60,030 nucleotides of DNA from the NCBI RefSeq assembly GCF_041146875.1, contig NZ_JBFRXP010000018.1:1-60030 (forward strand). Direction: 5' to 3'. Source of the DNA: Igneacidithiobacillus sp041146875. GTDB lineage: Bacteria; Pseudomonadota; Gammaproteobacteria; Acidithiobacillales; Acidithiobacillaceae. A program made the translations under genes and the position numbers. This document shows, in pieces, positions 25,440-33,014 of this stretch (its first letter is position 1; the number at the start of each line of letters is the position of its first letter). The notes beneath the pieces were generated by a model. It saw only the letters and a list, made by a program, of their open reading frames with translations, ran no database searches and was not told where the DNA came from.

Positions 25440-26339
25440 TCAATAGGGATAATCCCAACCGGGGGCCGGGTCTTTGTAGCGGCGATGTACCCACCAATAC
25501 TGCTCAGGCGCACGGCGGATGGCCGCCTCCAGGGCGGCATTCATGGCCGCCGCGTCGGCTTCGTCATCACCGGAAGGAAAGCCATCTGGCAAAGGCACGA
25601 TCTCGATCTCGAAGCCCTCGCCGGCGGATAAACGATACGCAAAGAGGCCGAATACCGGGCTACCCCGCCGTTGTGCGAGACGCGCCAGAAGTGGCGTGGT
25701 GCAGGCGGGTCGACCAAAAAAGGGGGCAAAGACGCCCTCGCGCGGGTCAACATTCTGATCTGGTAACACCCCCACCACTTCGCCCTTTTGCAGGGCCTGC
25801 AGCAGGCCGCGGATTCCACCATCCTTAGCCACCAGGTGTGCGCCGCTGCGCCCGCGCCCGGCGACCATTTGCGCATTGATAGCGGCATTGCGCGTTGGCA
25901 TGTAGAGCACCGTCACCGGCCAGCGCTGGCCAATGTACTGCACGGCTGCCTCCCAGGCGCCCAGATGCGCGGTAAACAGCACCACGCCGTTGCCCTTGGC
26001 CAAGGCGGCATCCACTGCCTCCGCACCCTGCACGGAACGGATCAAAGCGAGGCTCTTGGGCAAGGGCCAGAACCACAGAGGCCCAAGCTCGATAAAGGCT
26101 TGTCCAAGCTGGCGAAAGTGGCGATAGAGCAGCGCCTGGCGCTGTTTGGCACCGAGCTCGGGAAAGGCGAGCGCAAGATTGGTACGCGCTACCCGCCTTC
26201 CGCGGGGCACCGCTAACCGCGCCAAATCTCCCAGACGATTCCCCACCCATACGCGCGTCGAACGGGGCGAGTGCGCGAGCAACCAAAGTAGTTTGCTGAT
26301 CCCTAGCGCGAGCCAGGAATCCAGGCGCGCATTCGCCAT
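25440..26339 (-). CDS. Lipid A biosynthesis lauroyl/myristoyl acyltransferase (LpxL/HtrB family)
   Basis: An inner-membrane acyltransferase that adds a secondary fatty acid to Kdo2-lipid A. The N-terminal helix is followed by FTAHLGAWEAAVQYIGQRWP, in which the HxxxxE-type catalytic site is HLGAWE. Further markers are LLQALQKGEVVGVLPDQN and PEQYWWVHRRYK near the end. It has 299 residues. The ATG at 26339 overlaps the mscS-type stop (TGATG); an upstream extension is not family-like. Whether it is LpxL- or LpxM-like cannot be decided by eye. Confidence 0.88.
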   Translation of the reverse strand: MANARLDSWLALGISKLLWLLAHSPRSTRVWVGNRLGDLARLAVPRGRRVARTNLALAFPELGAKQRQALLYRHFRQLGQAFIELGPLWFWPLPKSLALIRSVQGAEAVDAALAKGNGVVLFTAHLGAWEAAVQYIGQRWPVTVLYMPTRNAAINAQMVAGRGRSGAHLVAKDGGIRGLLQALQKGEVVGVLPDQNVDPREGVFAPFFGRPACTTPLLARLAQRRGSPVFGLFAYRLSAGEGFEIEIVPLPDGFPSGDDEADAAAMNAALEAAIRRAPEQYWWVHRRYKDPAPGWDYPY

Positions 26340-27160
26340 CAGAGCAACACCGTCGGCTGGCGTTGGGCGAGTTCGATACCCTCGGCATCCAAGCGTAATT
26401 TGATCGTCTCGAGAATATCGCTGCGCGCGGAAGTATAGTCTGCTGTCGTTACCCAAGGCCGCACATAGAGTTGCACACCCAAATCCGTCAGATCCTGTAC
26501 ACCGATGGTCAACGCTGGTTCGGACAGCACGCGAAGATCGGCAGCAGCAACCTCAGCAAGAATTTGCTTGGCACGCTGCAAGTCTGCCTTGGGGGTTAGC
26601 GTCAGTAGAAGGTCGATGCGACGCTGGCCATGGATCGAACTATTGGTAAGAACCTCACTTAATACTTTGCTGTTAGGCACATAGAGCTGTCGATTATCCG
26701 GGCTGGTGATGACGCTTTGAAAGAGATGAATACGCTCGACCGTCCCAGAAACTCCCGCCACCTCAATGCTGTCTCCTACCTGATAGGGGCGCAGCACAAG
26801 CAACAACACCCCCGCCGCAAAATCCGCCAGTGACTTCTGCAGAGCAAGACCGATAGCTAAGCCAGCCGCACCCAGAATGGCCAACAGGGAGGTCGTCTGC
26901 ACCCCCAATTGTCCGAGAGCCGCAACGACGACAACGATATACAGTACGATTTTGATGAGAGATTCGAGAAAGCGCGCCACGGTGAGGTCGTGGTGCACGC
27001 GCTCCAGGGTGCGTGCGCTCAGGCGCCCCAACCAACGCGCCAGCCACAACCCAATCACCAACACCAATAGGGCGGCAGCGATATGGCCTACCCAGGTCCA
27101 CAGGCGGTCGTGGATGGCCATCGACCAGGAGGGAATCCATGCAAATTGGGAAAGGGACAT
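26339..27160 (-). CDS. Small-conductance mechanosensitive channel (MscS family)
   Basis: An inner-membrane channel that opens under osmotic down-shock. Three hydrophobic segments (about residues 15-40, 65-85, 92-115) precede the pore-lining region GAAGLAIGLALQKSLADFAAG, then the beta domain with YQVGDSIEVAGVSGTVERIHLFQSVI and VPNSKVLSEVL. The length of 273 residues is that of the short MscS type. Its TGA overlaps the acyltransferase start. Confidence 0.92.
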   Translation of the reverse strand: MSLSQFAWIPSWSMAIHDRLWTWVGHIAAALLVLVIGLWLARWLGRLSARTLERVHHDLTVARFLESLIKIVLYIVVVVAALGQLGVQTTSLLAILGAAGLAIGLALQKSLADFAAGVLLLVLRPYQVGDSIEVAGVSGTVERIHLFQSVITSPDNRQLYVPNSKVLSEVLTNSSIHGQRRIDLLLTLTPKADLQRAKQILAEVAAADLRVLSEPALTIGVQDLTDLGVQLYVRPWVTTADYTSARSDILETIKLRLDAEGIELAQRQPTVLL

Positions 27161-27231
27161 AAAAATAGCACCGCAGAATTCGATCCAAGGAGCCTAGAGG
27201 CTGACGGCGCCGATGGCAAGGCGCCGGGGGA

Positions 27232-28137
27232 TCAATGTAAAACGGTAGTCGATGTTCCTTTGCTAACAGCCGCCCGCAAGGCGTTGAGTTCTGCCATCAT
27301 CCAGCGCTGGTAGTCGTAGCCCGTAGGCATGGTCTCGTAGACCCCCACCACCGGGACTTTGGCCTGTTTGGCAGTGGCCAGAAAAGATTGCGTCAGGCTA
27401 TCAGTAACCTGCTGATTGTATAGAAAGACCTTGACCTGCCGCTGGCCAAGCAAAGCATTTTGCTTACTGACATCCTGCGGCGCTGGGTCGGTGCCGTTCA
27501 TGATGGCCGCCTGCAAGGACCAAGGCGTTTTGATCTCGCAACCCGCCGCCTCTAGCATGTAATCTGCTACCGGTTCCGTCACCGCCACCGGGGTGTTCGG
27601 ATATTGCTTTTTGAATGCCGCCAGCCCCTCGTACCAAGGCCGAAGAGAAGCATCAAAGCGCTTCACTCGCGCGGCAAAATAGGCGCGGTGCTCGGGCATC
27701 ATGCTGCTGAGCGCATCGGCCACTGCTGCCGCCACCTTGGGCATAGTTTCCGGTTTGTACCAGAGGTGCGGGTTGCGGGTATTTTCCGGCAGGCCCAGCA
27801 GATCCTGCACCACAATCACCTTACGCGCCTGGCTGGGGTTGGCCGCCAGAATTTTCTTTGCCCAGGTGTCGTACCCGAGCCCGTTGCGCACTACCAACTG
27901 CGCCGCTGCCATCTCGCGGGCGATGGCCGGACTGGCCTCAAAGGTATGCGGATCGGTATTGGGATTGCTCTCGATGGCGCGCACTTGCACATATTCGCCG
28001 CCAATCTGACTGATGACATTGGCATATTCATTTTCGACACCAACGGCGCGGATGCTGCCGGCAGCATGGGCAACACCAGCAAAAAGGGCGCTGCAGGCAA
28101 GGCCGATGGCCAGTGAACGACGAAGGGGAACAGACAT
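27232..28137 (-). CDS. Metal ABC transporter substrate-binding protein (ZnuA/MntC-like), orphan
   Basis: A periplasmic metal-binding protein of the cluster 9 (A-I) family. A signal peptide ends near VAHAAG (residues 1-24). Candidate metal ligands are the histidines in DPHTFE and NPHLWY and the glutamate in TEPVADYM; a glutamate rather than a third histidine is more like manganese/iron binders than zinc binders. No His-rich loop is present. The 301 residues fit the family. No permease or ATPase gene lies nearby. The ATG has GGAGAG ten bases upstream, and a palindromic operator candidate lies at 28156-28172. Confidence 0.85.
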   Translation of the reverse strand: MSVPLRRSLAIGLACSALFAGVAHAAGSIRAVGVENEYANVISQIGGEYVQVRAIESNPNTDPHTFEASPAIAREMAAAQLVVRNGLGYDTWAKKILAANPSQARKVIVVQDLLGLPENTRNPHLWYKPETMPKVAAAVADALSSMMPEHRAYFAARVKRFDASLRPWYEGLAAFKKQYPNTPVAVTEPVADYMLEAAGCEIKTPWSLQAAIMNGTDPAPQDVSKQNALLGQRQVKVFLYNQQVTDSLTQSFLATAKQAKVPVVGVYETMPTGYDYQRWMMAELNALRAAVSKGTSTTVLH

Positions 28138-28155
28138 TGCAGCGCTCTCCGTAAA

Positions 28156-28172
28156 ATGCAACTTGGTTGCAT
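28156..28172 (-). promoter_or_regulatory. Perfect palindrome, candidate metal-regulator operator
   Basis: ATGCAAC-TTG-GTTGCAT is a perfect 7-3-7 inverted repeat 18 bases before the metal-binding protein gene. On the minus strand a TTGACA (28197-28202) stands where a -35 box would put the palindrome at the transcription start. The -10 match is weak. The regulator is unknown. Confidence 0.45.
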
Positions 28173-28226
28173 CAGTTTCATGCGTCGCTCTCTTGCTGTC
28201 AAGCCATGTGCGCCCAAGTGCACACA

Positions 28227-29465
28227 TCAAAAAAACTCCAGGTGCAAGCGTAACAAGCCAACAGTAGCGTTTGGATATACGCCATTGGGATGGACGATGT
28301 ACTGCAAGTCGGGCTGCAGGCTCAGATAGTCGTTGAGCTTGGCAACATAGGTCAGCTCGTAACTGGTCTCGGCCGGGTAAATGGCCGCGGGCTGCTCTTC
28401 ATCCTCGAAACCCGCGGCAACGACTCCCGGCCGCAGTGCCGCGCGCGCCATACCGAAGGAGAGGGCATCATCGGGACGTGCGGGCAGGAAATGACTCAGG
28501 CGCGCTCCCGCCCCCAAATACCAGGGAACGAGATTTTCCCGCCCAAAGGCCTTGCCCCATTGCAGAAAGGGCGCCAGCTCGGCACCGGCAATCTGCCAAT
28601 GGGCCTCGACAATGCCATAAACACCGTTCGTCGTTGGGCTCAAATCGAAAGCGGGGGCACGCGGCTGGCGGTAATGCCAAGCACCGACCTTGAACACATA
28701 CTGGCCGTACTCGTCGGTATCATCATCGGCATCTTCGCCTTCCTCGTGCCCCCAGTGCAGGGCACCCTCCCAGATGGCAAAGTAACCACGATCAAAAACG
28801 CCTTGGTACTGATGTACAGCATCCCCCTGAAAGATCGCCGCTTTACTGCTCCAGTTGCCCCCATAGGTATGGACGATAAAACCGAGCCCGGAATACGGGT
28901 AGGTAGGCAACGCCGGGACGTTGCCAGAGAGGCTGGGGTCCAGGCCAAAGGAACCGTTGAGCAACTGCAGGGCATTGCTGGCGACATCAAAGTAGAGATT
29001 GAAATCCGTGTAGCCGACTCGGGTAGCCAACCAATCCGTCCATTGCTGACGATAGTTGAGCTCGTACAGACGTATGGCCGAGGGCGCGTAGATGTTGCTC
29101 GCGGTCTGCAGGTCACCGCTGTAGGCCGTATCCTCTGCCGAGCTATAAATACCGAAAGCAGAAGCGGTAAACAGCCCCCCCGGCCAAACACCGGCCTTAT
29201 TGGTATTCCATTGTAGGCCGAGCTGGCCGGCGCTGGTGCTGGCGGTGCCCTGGCGAATGCCACCGGCGAGGTTGGCAAAGAGCTCGGTATCCAAGTGTGC
29301 CGACCAGGACAGCCCTTGGCCGATGTGTTGAAAATCCGTCAGATAGCGTGGCGCGATGCCATTCTGAACGGGAATTGGCGAGTCGGCACCCGGTCCCGGC
29401 AATCCGGACGCAAGACTGGAGCCACTCATAAAAAAGGTGAGAAAAGAAAAGGTTTTGAACTTCAT
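28227..29465 (-). CDS. OprB-like outer-membrane porin
   Basis: A 412-residue outer-membrane beta barrel with a signal peptide (cleavage near SLASG) and a C-terminal aromatic residue (LRLHLEFF), as required for barrel assembly. GLQWNTNKAGVWPGGLFTAS and TYVAKLNDYLSLQPDLQYIV are characteristic of carbohydrate-selective OprB porins. The promoter carries a Fur box, so expression is probably iron-controlled, and the next gene encodes a metal-binding protein. A role in metal or chelate entry is therefore as likely as sugar uptake. Confidence 0.85.
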   Translation of the reverse strand: MKFKTFSFLTFFMSGSSLASGLPGPGADSPIPVQNGIAPRYLTDFQHIGQGLSWSAHLDTELFANLAGGIRQGTASTSAGQLGLQWNTNKAGVWPGGLFTASAFGIYSSAEDTAYSGDLQTASNIYAPSAIRLYELNYRQQWTDWLATRVGYTDFNLYFDVASNALQLLNGSFGLDPSLSGNVPALPTYPYSGLGFIVHTYGGNWSSKAAIFQGDAVHQYQGVFDRGYFAIWEGALHWGHEEGEDADDDTDEYGQYVFKVGAWHYRQPRAPAFDLSPTTNGVYGIVEAHWQIAGAELAPFLQWGKAFGRENLVPWYLGAGARLSHFLPARPDDALSFGMARAALRPGVVAAGFEDEEQPAAIYPAETSYELTYVAKLNDYLSLQPDLQYIVHPNGVYPNATVGLLRLHLEFF

Positions 29466-29494
29466 GAAACGCTCTCATCAGGAAGAACGGCGTC

Positions 29495-29540
29495 ACTATG
29501 CCAAACCTTCTTTTCTAAGTCAATAACGATTCTCATTCTT
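29495..29540 (-). promoter_or_regulatory. Fur box and promoter of the porin gene
   Basis: The 19 bases at 29522-29540 match 13 of 19 positions of the GATAATGATAATCATTATC consensus. They adjoin and overlap a minus-strand -35 box TTGACT (29518-29523), which is 17 bases from CATAGT (29495-29500). Fur binding here would block RNA polymerase. The site lies between the porin and nadD starts. Confidence 0.65.
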
Positions 29541-29588
29541 ATTTATCTGCGCTTTCCACAACCCTACGCCATCCTCTACACTGCAATT

Positions 29589-30233
29589 ATGCAGAAAACT
29601 AGTCTTTTTCTTGGCGGTACCTTCGATCCCATTCACTACGGACACCTGCGTGCTTTGGAAGAGGTACGCGAGGCCTTGGGGATGGAGCAGGCCACCCTCA
29701 TTCCGGCGGGTGACCCACCGCATCGCGGTAGCCCTTGGGCGCCGGCGGAACATCGTCTGGCCATGGCGCGGGCGGCTGCCTCCCAGGCGCCGGGGATCGA
29801 GGTACTCGCCTTCGAAGTGGAACAAAGCGGTCCCTCCTATACCATCGAGACCGTGCACGAGTTGCGCCGACAGAACCCCGAAGGGTTTCTGGCCATGGTA
29901 ATTGGCATGGATGCCTTCTTGCGCTTCGACACCTGGCGCGACTGGGAAAACATCCTCGAACTCACCCACTTGGTCGTCATTGGCCGGCCCGGCTGGCCGA
30001 TGGCGGAACTGCCGGAAGGCCTGCGGCAGGCGCTCTATCAACGGCGGGTGGACGAACTCGCGCAACTGCACAGGACGCCCGCCGGCAAGATCGCCTTTCA
30101 TACCGTCACCGCACTAGAGATTTCCGCTAGCCATATTCGCAGCCTGCTCGCTGCCGGTCGCAGCGCGCGTTTTTTGTTGCCAAACGCGGTCTTGGATTAT
30201 ATTACCGAACATCGGCTCTACCACGAAGCGTAA
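29589..30233 (+). CDS. nadD: Nicotinate-nucleotide adenylyltransferase
   Basis: Makes nicotinate adenine dinucleotide in NAD synthesis. The nucleotidyltransferase motif GGTFDPIHYGHLRALEE is at the N-terminus, and ISASHIRSLLAAGRSARFLLP (ending with ISASHIR and the basic loop) near the C-terminus. The length of 214 residues is normal. It opens a plus-strand cluster nadD-rsfS-rlmH, a common order in proteobacteria. Confidence 0.95.
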   Translation: MQKTSLFLGGTFDPIHYGHLRALEEVREALGMEQATLIPAGDPPHRGSPWAPAEHRLAMARAAASQAPGIEVLAFEVEQSGPSYTIETVHELRRQNPEGFLAMVIGMDAFLRFDTWRDWENILELTHLVVIGRPGWPMAELPEGLRQALYQRRVDELAQLHRTPAGKIAFHTVTALEISASHIRSLLAAGRSARFLLPNAVLDYITEHRLYHEA

Positions 30234-30251
30234 CCCGGAGGATCACTCATC

Positions 30252-30611
30252 TTGCTCATCACCCCCGAAAGCCTGCGCGATCTCAGTATCGCCGCCCTCG
30301 ATGAACACAAGGCCATCGACATCCAAAGCATCGACGTTCGTCAGCAAACTGACATTACCGATTACCTGATTGTTGCCTCCGGTAACTCCGACCGGCAGCT
30401 TCGTGCCCTCGCCGATGCCGTCATCGACAAGGCGCGCGGCCAGGGCGTGCGGCCTCTCGGTAAGGAAGGCGCCTCGGGTAGCGACTGGATGCTGGTGGAT
30501 CTGGGCGACGTGGTAGTGCATTTGATGCGACCGGAAACCCGCGACTTCTATCAGATCGAGCGGCTTTGGGGCGAGCTGCCCAAGGTGCGTAGCCAGGGCA
30601 ACGAGGGCTAG
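30252..30611 (+). CDS. rsfS: Ribosome silencing factor RsfS
   Basis: Binds ribosomal protein L14 and prevents subunit joining in starvation. Conserved stretches are DVRQQTDITDYLIVASGNSD and GSDWMLVDLGDVVVHLM. The 119 residues fit. The start is TTG, with GGAGG about eleven bases before it. rlmH starts one base after the stop. Confidence 0.93.
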   Translation: MLITPESLRDLSIAALDEHKAIDIQSIDVRQQTDITDYLIVASGNSDRQLRALADAVIDKARGQGVRPLGKEGASGSDWMLVDLGDVVVHLMRPETRDFYQIERLWGELPKVRSQGNEG

Positions 30612-30612
30612 C

Positions 30613-31095
30613 GTGCGCTTGTTGGTCCTCGCTTTGGGGACCCGCATGCCGGACTGGGTAGAGACGGCGGTCGAGGAATATCGCCGACGGATTCCCGCCC
30701 CGGTGCAGTTGGAGTGGCGCAGTCTGCCCTTGGCCAAGCGCGGACGCCAGTGCGATCCCGCCCGCTGGCGACGGGAAGAAGGTGAACGACTTCTCGCCAG
30801 CACCCTCAAAGATAGCGAGATCGTCGCCCTAGAGGTCCAGGGTCGAGCCTTGCGCAGCGAGGAACTGGCGCAGAAAATGGACACTTGGATCAACCATCAT
30901 CAGGACGTAACCCTATGGATTGGCGGCCCCGATGGGATTGATCCCGAGCTGCGGCCGCATTGGCGCTGGTCGCTATCGGCATTGACCCTGGCACATCCCG
31001 TAGTGCGAGTGGTGCTCGCCGAACAGTTGTATCGGGCCCGGAGCATCCGGGCGGGCCTGCCCTATCATCGTGGCGGAGAGGAGAGTGGATGGTGA
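30613..31095 (+). CDS. rlmH: 23S rRNA (pseudouridine(1915)-N(3))-methyltransferase RlmH
   Basis: A SPOUT-class methyltransferase acting on helix 69 of 23S rRNA. WIGGPDGIDPEL is the cofactor-binding knot motif, and EQLYRARSIRAGLPYHR is the expected C-terminal motif, here extended by a few residues. The start is GTG. It overlaps the following lipoprotein gene by seven bases. Confidence 0.95.
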   Translation: MRLLVLALGTRMPDWVETAVEEYRRRIPAPVQLEWRSLPLAKRGRQCDPARWRREEGERLLASTLKDSEIVALEVQGRALRSEELAQKMDTWINHHQDVTLWIGGPDGIDPELRPHWRWSLSALTLAHPVVRVVLAEQLYRARSIRAGLPYHRGGEESGW

Positions 31096-31523
31096 AGCTT
31101 TATCAACGTGTCTTGCCCAGACTAGGCTTGGTCGTCACCTTGAGTCTGGGGCTCAGCGCCTGCGCGCAGATGGTGGTGCCCACGCCGCAGCAAAGCAGTA
31201 GCAACGCCATTGCCGTGCAGGCGGCGCGCATCCACATTTTCTCCCTGTCCCCACAGGTACCCACGCAGCAATTGGAGCCGGCGCGCAAAGCTCTGGCGGC
31301 GGCAAACGCGGCGCAGCAACGTGGCGACTATCTCTTTGCCGAGCGGCAAACGGAGCTGGCCCGCATTCGCCTCGATAACATTCAGCAGCGCTTGAATCAG
31401 AGCCCGGCGAACGACGGCAACCAACAAATCAAAGGACAACTTCGCGATCTGCAAGGACGGATTGCCAGCCTTCAGGAAAAAATTGCTGCCACCCGTCAGC
31501 AGCTTCAGGAGACGAACCCATGA
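31089..31523 (+). CDS. DUF4398-like lipoprotein
   Basis: A 144-residue lipoprotein with a signal peptide and lipobox LSAC (cysteine near residue 24). The mature part is helical and alanine/glutamine-rich with heptad-like spacing, including LEPARKALAAANAAQQRGDY, as in DUF4398 proteins. These are often encoded beside OmpA-like proteins, and that is the case here: the next gene starts four bases before its stop. It probably sits at the outer membrane; the function is unknown. Confidence 0.75.
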   Translation: MVKLYQRVLPRLGLVVTLSLGLSACAQMVVPTPQQSSSNAIAVQAARIHIFSLSPQVPTQQLEPARKALAAANAAQQRGDYLFAERQTELARIRLDNIQQRLNQSPANDGNQQIKGQLRDLQGRIASLQEKIAATRQQLQETNP

Positions 31524-32419
31524 TTCGCCGCAGCCTGCTTGCCGCCACGCTTCTCTTCTTACCCGCCCTCGCCTGGGCCGATACAAGTACTACTGCGGCG
31601 TTGCAACGCGCCTATGCGCAAACGCAGAGCCTGCAGAAATCGCATGACTTGAGTCCACAGCAGTCCGCAAATCTGCAACGAGACTTACAGCAGATGACGG
31701 CAGATCAGGTGAACCCACCCCTTTTCGCGGTCGACAAGGCCATCTTCGAGGCCCGGCTGCATGGCCTGCGCGAGGCGCAGACTGCAGCAAGTGGTGGCCA
31801 GGAGAAAGAACGGCTGACGCACGAATTAGCAACATTGAATCAAAAATACCAGTCTCTGCAGGCGGAGTACGCGCAATTGCGCCAGCAGCTGGCAAACCAC
31901 ACCATGCAAGGTGCCCGCACGGCCCGCCTGAAACAAGAAATCCAGCAGCAGAAAGAGACGCTGCAACAAGAGGAGCAGAGCCTCGCGACGATGCAACCGA
32001 GCACAGCACCGAGCAGCAGTAGCAGTCCGGCCGTTGCTCCCAGCTTCCCGGCGCCAACCGTTGCCGCAGCGCCCGCGCCAATGCAAGCACTGGCGGCCTA
32101 CGGTGATTTGCACCAGGGCAAATATGGCACCGAGCTGAATATGCCCGTAACCGGATTGTTCGCCGGGGATCAGCAACTTTCTGCTAATGGCAAGCAGCGC
32201 CTGCGCGCCGTCGCTGGCACGCTCAAGGGAATCACCGCAGCGCAAATTCTGGTACGCGTTTCCGGGCAACCTGGCGGACTGAATCTCGCCACCCAGCGCG
32301 CGGAGGCGATCTTGCAGGGCTTGCGCCAGGCAGGAATTCCAGACTCCCGTCTTGCCTTGGCCTCAGGCTCCGGGGTCGCCAGCGGTATGGCACAGATCCT
32401 CTTACCCAGCGGCTCCTGA
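31520..32419 (+). CDS. Secreted coiled-coil protein with OmpA-like C-terminus
   Basis: A 299-residue exported protein. A signal peptide (about residues 1-20, ending ALAWA) precedes a long glutamine-rich coiled coil (about 80-160), a serine/proline/alanine linker (about 165-195) and a C-terminal domain with LSANGKQRLRAVAGTLKG and RVSGQPGGLNLATQRAEAIL, which follows the OmpA-type peptidoglycan-binding pattern. The usual NxxLSxxRA signature is imperfect (NLATQRAEAI), so peptidoglycan binding is uncertain. It is co-translated with the preceding lipoprotein (ATGA). Confidence 0.7.
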   Translation: MIRRSLLAATLLFLPALAWADTSTTAALQRAYAQTQSLQKSHDLSPQQSANLQRDLQQMTADQVNPPLFAVDKAIFEARLHGLREAQTAASGGQEKERLTHELATLNQKYQSLQAEYAQLRQQLANHTMQGARTARLKQEIQQQKETLQQEEQSLATMQPSTAPSSSSSPAVAPSFPAPTVAAAPAPMQALAAYGDLHQGKYGTELNMPVTGLFAGDQQLSANGKQRLRAVAGTLKGITAAQILVRVSGQPGGLNLATQRAEAILQGLRQAGIPDSRLALASGSGVASGMAQILLPSGS

Positions 32420-32423
32420 GCGT

Positions 32424-33014
32424 ATGCCCAAACTGGTCCTCGCGTCGGCCTCGCCACGCCGACGGGAACTGCTCGCACAGCTTGGTTACACCCCCGAACT
32501 GCGTCCGACGAGTATTGATGAGTCCCGCCATGCTGGCGAGAGTCCCAGGCATCTCGTCCGCCGTCTAGCGCGGGAGAAGGCAGAATCCGCCCTGCGGGCC
32601 GACGAAGACGCCCTAGTGCTCGGCGCCGACACCCTGGTCTGCTTGGGCGATCAGGTCTTCGGCAAGCCAGCGGATTATACCGAGGCCGAGCAAAATTACC
32701 GCGCGCTCGGTGGGCGCTGGCATCAGGTGCTTACTGCGGTAGCGATTACGGACGGCAGCCGGATACGACAGATCCTGTCGCGCAATGCCGTCTACCTGCG
32801 TAGCATTTCTTCTGCCGAGGCGCACGCTTATTGGGCCAGTGGCGAACCGCAGGACAAAGCGGGCGGCTATGCCATCCAGGGCCTCGGCGCCGTATTCGTG
32901 CGTAGCCTGCGCGGTTCCTACTCCGCGGTGATGGGCCTACCCTTAGCAGAGACGGCGACATACCTCCACGAACTGGGTCTTTCATCCCCCAAATTGCAGG
33001 CAATCCATGAGTGA
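32424..33014 (+). CDS. maf: Maf family nucleoside triphosphate pyrophosphatase
   Basis: A house-cleaning pyrophosphatase of the Maf family (probably dTTP/UTP type). LVLASASPRRRELLAQLGY is at the N-terminus, and the catalytic region includes LGADTLVCLGDQVFGKP and the later DKAGGYAIQGLGAVFV. The 196 residues fit. It starts five bases after the preceding stop and overlaps rng by eight bases, the usual maf-rng pairing. Confidence 0.94.
   Translation: MPKLVLASASPRRRELLAQLGYTPELRPTSIDESRHAGESPRHLVRRLAREKAESALRADEDALVLGADTLVCLGDQVFGKPADYTEAEQNYRALGGRWHQVLTAVAITDGSRIRQILSRNAVYLRSISSAEAHAYWASGEPQDKAGGYAIQGLGAVFVRSLRGSYSAVMGLPLAETATYLHELGLSSPKLQAIHE

Noticed and set aside
27199..27225. GGCGCC inverted repeat between the metal-binding protein gene and mscS-type gene
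   Set aside because: Short, self-palindromic arms and no T-tract on the minus strand; could be chance.
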